Of a DNA stretch of 64,000 nt, positions 37,469 to 45,529 are shown one piece after another. Origin of the DNA: Coriobacteriaceae bacterium. Its GTDB lineage: Bacteria; Actinomycetota; Coriobacteriia; Coriobacteriales; Coriobacteriaceae. The notes under the pieces were generated by a model, which did no database searches, was not told the origin of the DNA, and saw only the letters and a list, made by a program, of their open reading frames with translations. The stretch lies in contig CADFMD010000009.1 in assembly GCA_902835305.1 (NCBI GenBank), positions 1-64,000 on the forward strand, read 5' to 3'. How positions within the stretch are numbered: the stretch's first letter is position 1; every line of letters starts with the position of its first letter. A program made the translations under genes and the position numbers.

Positions 37469-40207
37469 TTACTCGTCTAGGAGATCCTCTGGCATGTCGT
37501 TGCCGTCGCCTAGGTCGACTGGGGCCTCTTCGGCGTCGGTTGCGGCCTCGGTGCCTTCGCCTTCGGGCTTTTCCTTGGCGGCCGTCATGCGGGCAACAGC
37601 GCATACGCGGTCGTTGTCGTCGACGGTCATCATCTTGACGCCCTGGGTAGCACGGCCAGTCTGGCTAATCTCATCGGTCTTGACGCGAATGACCGTCGCG
37701 CCCTCCGTCACGATGAACAACTCGTGCTGCGGGCCCACCGTCTTCATGGCCGCGAGGTTGCCCTTACGCTCGGTCATTTGGATGGTGTAGACGCCCTGGC
37801 CGCCGCGATTCTGCTCCGGGTAGTCCGCGACCGGCGTGCGCTTGCCGTAGCCGCGCTCGGTGATGACGAATAGATCGCCGTTGCCGTTAGTGACTTCCAT
37901 GCCCAGAACGCTCACGCCGTCCTTCATACCGATACCGCGAACGCCGCTAGTATCGCGGCCGGTGGCGCGCACCTGCTCCTCGGAGAACATGATCGCCTTG
38001 CCCGCGGTGGTGGCCAGGATAATCTTGTCGCCCTCGCGCACGCGGCGCACGTTCAGCAGCGCGTCGTCGTCACGCAGGTTGATAGCGATCAGGCCGTCGC
38101 GGCGGCTGCGGTCATATGCGCTCATTACGGTCTTCTTGACAATGCCGCTCTTGGTGGCAAACATCAGGTACTCGTCGGCAGGGAACTCGCGGCAACTGAT
38201 GACGCTCGCGATCTTCTCGCCCTCCTCGAATGGCAGCAGGTTGACGATCGCGGTACCGCGCGCCTGGCGCGTACCCACCGGCAGCTCGTGCACCTTCAGG
38301 CGATAGACCTTACCCTTGTTCGAGAAGAACAGCACGTACTCGTGCGTGGACGCGATGAACATCTCGTCGATGACGTCGTCCTCTTTGAGGTTGACGCCCG
38401 ACACGCCCTTGCCGCCGCGCTTCTGGGCGCGGTAGGCGGCCACCGGGATGCGCTTGACATAGCCGGTGTGGGTGATGGTCACGACCATGTCCTCATCGGC
38501 AATGAGGTCCTCGACGTCCAGGTCCTTCTCGACATGGCTGATCTCGGTGCGGCGCTTATCGCCGAACTTCTTGGAGATCTCGCGCATCTCTTCCTTAATG
38601 ACGCCCAGGATCTTCTCCTCGTGCGCCAGCAGGTCCTCGTAGTAGGCGATGGCGCGGCGCAGGCCGTCCAGCTCTTCCTGGATCTTGTCGCGCTCCAGGC
38701 CGGTCAGGCGGCGCAGCTTCATCTCGAGGATGGCCGTGGTCTGCTCGGGCGTAAAGCCAAAGCGCTCGATCAGGCGGCTGCTGGCCTCGGAGTCGGTCTG
38801 CGAGGAGCGGATGATGCTGATGACCTCGTCGATATGGTCAAGGGCCATCAGGTAGCCCTCAAGGATATGCGCGCGGGCCTGGGCCTTCTTAAGGTCGAAG
38901 CGGGTGCGGCGGGTGACGACGTCGACCTGGTGGTCGATGTAGTGCTGCAGCATCTCGCGCAGACTCAGGCATTTGGGAACGCCGTTGACAAGCGCCAGGT
39001 TGTTGGCGCCAAAGGTCGTCTGCAGCGAGGTGTACTTGTACAGGTTGTTGAGCACGACCTGCGGGATGACGCCCTTCTTGAGTTCGATGACCAGACGGAT
39101 ACCCTTCTGGTTGGACTCATCGCGCATATCCGAGATGCCCTCGATGCGCTTGTCGTTGACGAGCTGGGCGATCTTCTCCTGCAGGGTGCCCTTGTTGACC
39201 ATGTAGGGGATCTCGGTAAAGACCAGGCGGCTGCGGCCGGTCTTGGTGGACTCCACGTGAGCCTTGGCGCGCACGGTAATGGAGCCGCGGCCGGTCTCGT
39301 AGCTCTGCTTAATGCCGGCACTGCCCATGATGATGGCGCCGGTGGGGAAGTCCGGACCGGGCATGATCTGCATGAGCTCGTCGACGGTGGCTTCGGGGTT
39401 GTCGATCAGGTAGCAGGTGGCCTCGATCGCCTCGGTGAGGTTGTGCGGGGCGATGTTGGTGGCCATGCCGACGGCGATGCCCTGGCTGCCGTTGACCAGC
39501 AGGTTGGGGAAGCGCGCAGGCAGCGCCACGGGCTCGGCGAGTGATTCGTCGTAGTTGGGCTGCCAGTCGACGGTATCCTTCTGCAGGTCACGCAGCAGCT
39601 CCATGGCGGGCTTTGCCAGGCGGCTCTCGGTGTAACGCATGGCTGCCGCGCCGTCGCCGTCGATGTTGCCGAAGTTGCCGTGACCGTCGATGAGCGGCGT
39701 GCGCATGGAGAACCACTGCGCCAGGCGGACCATGGCCTCGTAGACCGCGAAGTCGCCATGCGGGTGGTACTTACCGATAACTTCGCCGACCGTCCAGGCC
39801 GACTTCTTGTGCGGACGGTTGGGGTAGATGCCGCTCTCGTTCATCGCGTACAGGATGCGGCGGTGCACCGGCTTTAGGCCGTCGCGCACGTCCGGCAGGG
39901 CGCGCGCCGTGATGACCGACATCGAATACTCGATAAACGACTGCTTCATCTCGCGACCGAACTCCGAAATCTGGAGCTGGCCGCCATTGATATCCTCGCC
40001 GGCCGAGGCGCCACGGTCGACTTCGCCAAAGCTCTCCTCGAGCTCACCGTCGTCCTCTTCCTCGTCATCATCGGCATCGGGGTTATAGGCGTCCGGATCG
40101 CCGTCCTCGCCCTGCTCAGCACGGGCAAGCAGGCGCCTCAGATCGTCGGGCATGCCGGCGTCGCCGGCCTCGCCCATGCCCTCGTTATTGTTGATATCGT
40201 CTGCCAC
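37469..40207 (-). CDS. gyrA: DNA gyrase subunit A
   Basis: DNA-cleaving subunit of gyrase. The 912-residue protein carries an acidic N-terminal extension of about 75 residues before the usual start (QISEFGREMKQSFIEYSMSV). The catalytic Tyr is Tyr192 in AAMRYTE; the C-terminal wrapping domain has the GyrA box QKRGGKG. The quinolone-determining region reads HPHGDFAVYEAMVRLAQ: the position equal to E. coli Ser83 is Phe153 (codon at 39749-39751), a change known to give fluoroquinolone resistance elsewhere; the Glu at position 87-equivalent is normal for Gram-positives. Start is GTG after GAGGAGGTAAC. It follows gyrB with a 178-bp gap containing a long hairpin. Confidence 0.98.
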   Translation of the reverse strand: MADDINNNEGMGEAGDAGMPDDLRRLLARAEQGEDGDPDAYNPDADDDEEEDDGELEESFGEVDRGASAGEDINGGQLQISEFGREMKQSFIEYSMSVITARALPDVRDGLKPVHRRILYAMNESGIYPNRPHKKSAWTVGEVIGKYHPHGDFAVYEAMVRLAQWFSMRTPLIDGHGNFGNIDGDGAAAMRYTESRLAKPAMELLRDLQKDTVDWQPNYDESLAEPVALPARFPNLLVNGSQGIAVGMATNIAPHNLTEAIEATCYLIDNPEATVDELMQIMPGPDFPTGAIIMGSAGIKQSYETGRGSITVRAKAHVESTKTGRSRLVFTEIPYMVNKGTLQEKIAQLVNDKRIEGISDMRDESNQKGIRLVIELKKGVIPQVVLNNLYKYTSLQTTFGANNLALVNGVPKCLSLREMLQHYIDHQVDVVTRRTRFDLKKAQARAHILEGYLMALDHIDEVISIIRSSQTDSEASSRLIERFGFTPEQTTAILEMKLRRLTGLERDKIQEELDGLRRAIAYYEDLLAHEEKILGVIKEEMREISKKFGDKRRTEISHVEKDLDVEDLIADEDMVVTITHTGYVKRIPVAAYRAQKRGGKGVSGVNLKEDDVIDEMFIASTHEYVLFFSNKGKVYRLKVHELPVGTRQARGTAIVNLLPFEEGEKIASVISCREFPADEYLMFATKSGIVKKTVMSAYDRSRRDGLIAINLRDDDALLNVRRVREGDKIILATTAGKAIMFSEEQVRATGRDTSGVRGIGMKDGVSVLGMEVTNGNGDLFVITERGYGKRTPVADYPEQNRGGQGVYTIQMTERKGNLAAMKTVGPQHELFIVTEGATVIRVKTDEISQTGRATQGVKMMTVDDNDRVCAVARMTAAKEKPEGEGTEAATDAEEAPVDLGDGNDMPEDLLDE

Positions 40208-40290
40208 GTTACCTCCTCATGGTTTGCGTGGTCCATTAGTTCCCTACCACGGAGACGGATTACCGGGAATGCCGGATAACCCTCCTAGGT

Positions 40291-40384
40291 TTTCCAGGTG
40301 CCCCAGGTTGCCCTGAAGGATGAGGGCGCACGCCTTGCGTGCGGCGCCCGAAATCCTGAAGGGCAAGATGGGGTGCCTGGGAAA
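40291..40384. repeat. Long imperfect hairpin between gyrB and gyrA
   Basis: Arms of 31-32 bases (40291-40321 and 40353-40384) pair with a few mismatches, and the centre adds GGGCGC/GCGCCC pairing. It starts one base after the gyrB stop and may limit read-through into gyrA or be an interspersed palindrome. Confidence 0.75.
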
Positions 40385-40385
40385 G

Positions 40386-42416
40386 CTAGGCGTCTAGGAA
40401 GCGTGCGTCATGCGCGTGCTTCTCGATGTACTCGCGGCGATAGCCGACCTCGGAACCCATCAGCTCGCGCACGGCGCGGTCCGCCACCACGGCGTCCTCG
40501 ATCGACACGCGCTGCAGGATGCGGGTCTTGGGATCCATCGTCGTCGAGGCAAGCTGCTTGGGGTCCATCTCGCCCAGGCCCTTGTAGCGCTGGACGGTAT
40601 AGCCCTTGCGCTTCTTGGTGATCTTGCCGTCCTTGGCCTTGCCGTCCTCGTCGTTGTCGTCGGGGTTCAGGCCCAGACTCTGGATGGTGTCGCGCAGGAT
40701 CTCGTCTTCGGGCTGGCGGCCGTTGGGATACACGTAGTGGATCTTGTTGCGCACCTTAATGCCAAAGATGGGCGGGCAGGCAACATAGACGTAGCCGGCA
40801 TCGATCAGCGGACGCATGTACTTGTAGAAGAACGTCAGCAGCAGGATGCGGATATGCGCGCCGTCGACGTCTGCATCGGTCATGATGATGATCTTGTGGT
40901 AGCGCGCCTTGGTGATATCGAAGTCGCCGCCGTCGCCGGCACTCGTCGTGACACCGCAGCCGATCGCGGTAATCAGCGACTGGATGGTGTCGCTCGAGAA
41001 CGCGCGATGGTCACCAACGCGTTCGACGTTCAGAATCTTGCCGCGCAGGGGCAGAATCGCCTGGATGTCTCGGCGACGGCCGTCCTTGGCCGAACCGCCT
41101 GCCGAGTCACCCTCTACGATGAAGAGCTCGGTCAGCTCGGCATCGCGCACCGAGCAGTCAGCGAGCTTACCGGGCAGGGACGCCGTCTCGAGCAGGCTCT
41201 TGCGGCGGGTCGCCTCGCGCGCCTTGCGGGCGGCGTTGCGCGCCTTGCAGGCCTGTTGCGCCTTCTTGACAATCTCGCGGGCGGGCTTGGGATGCTCCTC
41301 CAAGTAATCGGCGAGGCCGTCGGTCACGATCTTGAGCGTGAGCGCGCGCATATAGGAGCTACCGAGCTTGGCCTTGGTCTGGCCCTCAAACTGCGGATCG
41401 GGCAGCTTGACCGAGATAACGGCCGATAGGCCCTCGCGCACATCGTCGCCGGTCAGGTTGGCGTCTTTTTCCTTGAGCAGGTTCTGCTTGCGCGCGTAGT
41501 CGTTGATCACGCGGGTGAGCGCGGTGCGGAAGCCCTCAAGGTGCATGCCGCCCTCGGGAGTGTAGATGTCGTTGGCAAACGACATGACGTTCTCGCCGTA
41601 GCCGCTATTCCACTGCAGGGAAACCTCGACCTCGCCCATCTTGGCCACAGGCGCGTCCGGGTCCGATTTGCCCTCGATGTAGATGGGCTCCTTAAAGGCC
41701 TCGGGGACGTCCTTGCCCTCGTTGAGGAACTTGACGAAGTCGATGATGCCGCCCTCGTAGCAAAACTCCTCCACGTGGGGAGTCGCCTCGCGCTCGTCGG
41801 TCAGCACGATTTTGAGGTTCTTATTGAGGAACGCCGTCTCCTGCAGACGGTTGTGCAGCGTATCGAAATCGTAGATGCAGGTCTCGAAGATCTCGTCGTC
41901 GGGCCAGAAGGTGACGGTGGTGCCCGTCGAATCCGAGGTGCCCACGACCTCCATCTTCTTGACGGTCTTGCCGCGCGAGAACTCCATCTCGTAGGTGTTG
42001 CCATCGCGGCGAACCTGAACGACCACGCGCTTGGACAGTGCGTTGACGACGGAGATGCCCACGCCGTGCAGGCCGCCCGAGACCTTATAGGCCGAGTTAT
42101 CGAACTTACCGCCGGCGTGCAGGATCGTCATGACGACCTCGAGCGTCGGGATCTTTTTAACAGGGTGCTCGTCGACCGGGATGCCGCGCCCGTTGTCGAC
42201 GACCGTGATGGAGTTGTCGGCGTGGACCGTCACCTGGATCTCGGTGCAGAAACCGGCCATGGCCTCGTCGACGGAGTTGTCAACGATCTCCCACACCAGG
42301 TGATGCAGACCGCTGGCACTCGTCGAGCCGATATACATGCCCGGGCGCTTACGAACGGCCTCGAGACCTTCGAGAATCTTAATCTCGCCGCCATCGTAAT
42401 CGTTTTCGTTTGCCAC
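40386..42416 (-). CDS. gyrB: DNA gyrase subunit B
   Basis: ATPase subunit of gyrase. The 676-residue product has the GHKL ATP site (WEIVDNSVDEAMAG, VVDNGRGIPVD, GGLHGVGISVVNAL), transducer domain, and the TOPRIM domain with EGDSAGGSAKDGRRR and the metal-binding DADVDGAHI. The quinolone positions around EGDSAGG and PLRGKILNVE look wild-type. Start is the GTG at 42416, four bases after AAGGAGG. It lies downstream of the dciA-like gene behind a terminator and upstream of gyrA. Confidence 0.98.
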   Translation of the reverse strand: MANENDYDGGEIKILEGLEAVRKRPGMYIGSTSASGLHHLVWEIVDNSVDEAMAGFCTEIQVTVHADNSITVVDNGRGIPVDEHPVKKIPTLEVVMTILHAGGKFDNSAYKVSGGLHGVGISVVNALSKRVVVQVRRDGNTYEMEFSRGKTVKKMEVVGTSDSTGTTVTFWPDDEIFETCIYDFDTLHNRLQETAFLNKNLKIVLTDEREATPHVEEFCYEGGIIDFVKFLNEGKDVPEAFKEPIYIEGKSDPDAPVAKMGEVEVSLQWNSGYGENVMSFANDIYTPEGGMHLEGFRTALTRVINDYARKQNLLKEKDANLTGDDVREGLSAVISVKLPDPQFEGQTKAKLGSSYMRALTLKIVTDGLADYLEEHPKPAREIVKKAQQACKARNAARKAREATRRKSLLETASLPGKLADCSVRDAELTELFIVEGDSAGGSAKDGRRRDIQAILPLRGKILNVERVGDHRAFSSDTIQSLITAIGCGVTTSAGDGGDFDITKARYHKIIIMTDADVDGAHIRILLLTFFYKYMRPLIDAGYVYVACPPIFGIKVRNKIHYVYPNGRQPEDEILRDTIQSLGLNPDDNDEDGKAKDGKITKKRKGYTVQRYKGLGEMDPKQLASTTMDPKTRILQRVSIEDAVVADRAVRELMGSEVGYRREYIEKHAHDARFLDA

Positions 42417-42469
42417 ACGTCCTCCTTCAGTCAAGAAAATGTGTACAGCCTTACTAGTTTATCGTAAAA

Positions 42470-42495
42470 AAATACCCTCGGGAACGAGGGTATTT
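42470..42495 (-). terminator. Terminator of the dnaN-recF-dciA segment
   Basis: Perfect 11-bp stem AAATACCCTCG with a four-base loop and seven T on the minus strand, 26 bp after the dciA-like stop. Confidence 0.92.
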
Positions 42496-42521
42496 GGCTC
42501 TACAAGGCCACCAGATGCGAT

Positions 42522-43085
42522 TTAAGGCTCTTTTTTGCTTTGCACGCCCTTGGCCCACTCGGCACTGGCTCTCATGGCATTCTCGAGGGCCTCGCGCAGT
42601 TTTTGGTCTTCGATGGGAGCCACCTGGCGCTCAATCTCGGTGCGCTCGGCCTCACTTAGGTCGGCGTGCGGGGCCGGCGGGCGTTCGGTCGTCGTCGGGC
42701 GCAGGCGCTCCTTGGCGGCGGGCGGCGTGTGACCGGGCGCGGTGGTTTTGAACACCAGGCCGTCCACATGCGCACCGGCGCGCTCCATGCGTGCGCGGAT
42801 GATCTCGCGCAACAGCGTCATTTCCTGCGTCCACGAGGGCGAGTCGAGATACACCAGCAGCTCATTGGACTCGGGCAGGTAGCGCAGTCCCGTCACATGC
42901 CGCCCCTCGCGCGTGCCCGAGCACACCGCGTTCCATGCGCGATAGACCGTGCGCGACTCCTCGGCGGCCTCCATCTGCGCACGGCGCTTAGGCGTTGCAG
43001 CCGCCAGGATGCGCTGGCGCTCTGCGTTCAAAAACCCGCTGAAGGCGACTGTCTCGCTCTCGCGCTCGTAATTAGCACGTCTCAC
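42522..43085 (-). CDS. DciA-like (DUF721) protein
   Basis: A 187-residue protein with a central DUF721 domain (about 45-110: YRAWNAVCSGTREGRHVTGLRYLPESNELLVYLDSPSWTQEM in outline), which in DciA proteins helps load the replicative helicase. The C terminus is charged and Pro/Glu-rich. It starts at a GTG that overlaps the recF end by 14 bases, and its place between recF and gyrB is the standard one for this gene in Actinobacteria. An N-terminal 40 residues are basic and helical. Assignment is by domain pattern and synteny. Confidence 0.85.
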   Translation of the reverse strand: MRRANYERESETVAFSGFLNAERQRILAAATPKRRAQMEAAEESRTVYRAWNAVCSGTREGRHVTGLRYLPESNELLVYLDSPSWTQEMTLLREIIRARMERAGAHVDGLVFKTTAPGHTPPAAKERLRPTTTERPPAPHADLSEAERTEIERQVAPIEDQKLREALENAMRASAEWAKGVQSKKEP

Positions 43086-44178
43086 CCATGCTCACCACCT
43101 TGGCTCGATCAAGCAGGTCATCGGTAAAGTACCCCAGGTTGGTCGTAGTTATGACCGTCTGGATATCATCGCCAATCAGCCGCAGGAAAGCGCCGCGACG
43201 CTCGCCGTCGAGCTCGCTCATCACGTCGTCCAAAAGCAGCAGTGGGGCGGTGCCCAGGACATCGCGAGCCACGGCAACCTCGGCCACCTTCCAGGACAGC
43301 ACCAGCGTGCGCTGCTGTCCTTGGCTGGCAAATGAACGGGCGGAGCGACCCGCCACGGTAAACTCAATCTCGTCGCGATGCGGTCCCACCAACGTCACGC
43401 CGCGGCGAATTTCCTCGTCGGCATGCTCGTCAAGGGCGGCCAGCATGCGCTCGTACGCCCAACCCTTCAGCTCTTCGCGATCCTCGACCTGGGGCAAAGC
43501 CCCCAGCGTGGACGCATAGGTCACGTTGGCGGCCTCACCTGACGCTACTTGCCCGTAGGCAGTGTGCACATGGCCCGCCAGCCGGTCGAGCAGAGCCAAC
43601 CGGTGCACGAGCAGGGCCGAGCCCGCGCGGGCAATCGAATCGTTCCACGCGCCGAGCATCTCGCGGCAGCACCAGGTCTCCTTGAGCAAGGCGTTACGCT
43701 GGGTCACGCAGCGCCCATAGGTGCTCGCAAGATCGGCATAGCGTGCGCTCAGTTGCATGCCAAAGTCATCGAGGGCGGCGCGGCGCACACTGGCGCCACG
43801 CTTAACCATGTCCAGATGGTCGGGGCAAAACAGCACGCTCGGAAGAACCCCGCGCACACCGGCGGCAGAGCATCTCTTGCCATTGCGGCTAAACGAGCGC
43901 TTACCGTCCTCCGCGCTCAATCCCATATCAAGCACGCGGCCGTCGCCCTCGAGCCTCAGCTCGATCTTGCACGAGCCCACGCCGTCATGGACGAGCTCGG
44001 CTGCGGTCGGATGCCTAAACGAGGCGCCGCTCGTCAGCAGCTGCAGCGCCTCTATGAGATTGGTCTTTCCCGCCGCGTTGGGTCCCGCAAGTATCGTCAC
44101 GCCCTCGTCCAGGGCAAGGTGATAGCTATCGAAGCTGCGGTAGTGTGCGACGGAAAGATCGCGGGCGAACATGGTCAT
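43072..44178 (-). CDS. recF: DNA replication and repair protein RecF
   Basis: SMC-like ATPase that helps load RecA at single-stranded gaps. The 368-residue protein has Walker A GPNAAGKTNLIEAL, the signature region FASQGQQRTLVLSWKVAE and Walker B LLLLDDVMSELD. Early residues LSVAHYRSFDSYHL fit the RecF start. It begins ten bases after the dnaN stop without a clear ribosome site, so translation is probably coupled. Overlaps the dciA-like gene at its 3' end. Confidence 0.97.
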   Translation of the reverse strand: MTMFARDLSVAHYRSFDSYHLALDEGVTILAGPNAAGKTNLIEALQLLTSGASFRHPTAAELVHDGVGSCKIELRLEGDGRVLDMGLSAEDGKRSFSRNGKRCSAAGVRGVLPSVLFCPDHLDMVKRGASVRRAALDDFGMQLSARYADLASTYGRCVTQRNALLKETWCCREMLGAWNDSIARAGSALLVHRLALLDRLAGHVHTAYGQVASGEAANVTYASTLGALPQVEDREELKGWAYERMLAALDEHADEEIRRGVTLVGPHRDEIEFTVAGRSARSFASQGQQRTLVLSWKVAEVAVARDVLGTAPLLLLDDVMSELDGERRGAFLRLIGDDIQTVITTTNLGYFTDDLLDRAKVVSMGETC

Positions 44179-44187
44179 GGCGCAGTG

Positions 44188-45291
44188 CTAGATGCGGACC
44201 GGCATGACCAGGTACAGGTAGTTGATCTTGTCGTAGGACTTGAAGATGCCCGCCTGCGAGTAGCTCTTGAGCTCCAGCGTGATCTCCTTCTCCTTGGACA
44301 GGGCATTGAGGCAGCCGAAGATGTAGTGGTAGTTGAAGGCGATGGTACCCGACTCGCCCTCGGCCTCGACATCGATCGTCTCCTGCGCAAGGTCCTGGTC
44401 ATTGGAAATGGAGGACAGGCCCATCTGCCCGTTCTCGACATCGATCTCGAACTTGACGGCGGGGTTGGCGCTCGCGATAACGGCCACGCGCTTGAGGGCG
44501 GCGTTAAAGGCGGCTACGTCGATTTTGACGCTCGTCACGCAAGAATCGGGGATGAGCTGCTTGTAGTTGGGGTACACGCCCTCGATGCGGCGCGAAACGT
44601 AGGTGGTGTTGCCGGCCTCGAAGACGACCTGGGTGTCGGTAGCCCCGATCATGATGGTCGCCTGGCTGGCCATGATGTTCAGCGCGTCGTTAAAGGCGTC
44701 AGCCGGAACGTTGAGCTCAAAGGAGCCCTCGAGGGTCGAGGTCTCGACCTGCGTGTCGCACACGGCCAAGCGGAAGGAATCGGTCGCCACCAGGCGTACG
44801 GTGTTGTTCTCGACCTTCATGTGCACGCCGCCCAGGATGGGGCGAGCCTTGTCGGTCGAGGTGACGCGCCACACGCGGCCGACCATTTCGGACAAGACAT
44901 CGGTCGGCAGCTCCACGGCACTCTCGATGGCATAGGCCGGAAACTCGGGGAAGTCATTGGCATCGAGCGTGTTCAGGCGGAAAGAGCTCTTCTCGCAACC
45001 AATCAGCACCTGGCGCTCGGACAGCTCAAAGGTGACCGGGGCATCGGGGAGGGTCTTGGTGATATTGGAGAGCATCTTACAGGGAATAACCATCTCGCCC
45101 TCTTCTTCGACATGCGCCGCGATGCGATGACGGATCGAGATGGTGTAGTTAGAGGTCTGGAATTCCAAGATGCCGTCTTGGGCCTTAACGAGCACGCCCG
45201 ACAGGATGGGGAGGGTGGATGCCGAAGCGACACCCTTCATAACGACGCCGATGGCTTGTGTAAGCGAGCTCTGGCTGACGGTGAACTTCAT
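44188..45291 (-). CDS. dnaN: DNA polymerase III beta sliding clamp
   Basis: Ring-shaped processivity factor. The 367-residue protein begins MKFTVSQSSLTQAIGVV and contains the three-fold clamp domains, including TLPILSGVLV, VRLVATDSFRLAVC and the closing YLVMPVRI, where the C-terminal M-P-x-R motif is typical. ATG at 45291 follows AGAAAGG. The 238-bp gap to dnaA upstream contains AT-rich DNA and candidate DnaA boxes. Confidence 0.98.
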   Translation of the reverse strand: MKFTVSQSSLTQAIGVVMKGVASASTLPILSGVLVKAQDGILEFQTSNYTISIRHRIAAHVEEEGEMVIPCKMLSNITKTLPDAPVTFELSERQVLIGCEKSSFRLNTLDANDFPEFPAYAIESAVELPTDVLSEMVGRVWRVTSTDKARPILGGVHMKVENNTVRLVATDSFRLAVCDTQVETSTLEGSFELNVPADAFNDALNIMASQATIMIGATDTQVVFEAGNTTYVSRRIEGVYPNYKQLIPDSCVTSVKIDVAAFNAALKRVAVIASANPAVKFEIDVENGQMGLSSISNDQDLAQETIDVEAEGESGTIAFNYHYIFGCLNALSKEKEITLELKSYSQAGIFKSYDKINYLYLVMPVRI

Positions 45292-45529
45292 CTTTTAATA
45301 CCTTTCTATAGATATAAATATCTTAATAATAGTAATAGCACTGACGAAACTGTTGATTACTCCCAAAGACGCAGGTCAGACCCAGAAAGAGAATCGACAG
45401 CAACCTGTGTGCAACAGGGGTGGTTTTCCACGTTCAAAACCTGCGCAAAACTTTTCATCACCGCGGGTTGGGTTTTAGACACCTTATGCCCGTGGTTTCG
45501 ACAAGTTTTCAACAGGTGTCTCTATTTCC
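45292..45529. other. dnaA-dnaN interval, candidate oriC part with AT-rich unwinding segment
   Basis: Contains an AT-rich run at about 45296-45340, GTTTTCAACAGG at 45505-45516, and a near-consensus DnaA box GTTTTCCACG at about 45423-45432. The same 12-base word recurs inverted twice on the other side of dnaA. Fits the unwinding half of a split origin. Confidence 0.6.

Noticed and set aside
40386..42416. Quinolone or coumarin resistance change in GyrB
   Set aside because: EGDSAGG, the PLRGKILNVE region and the ATP-site motifs look wild-type.
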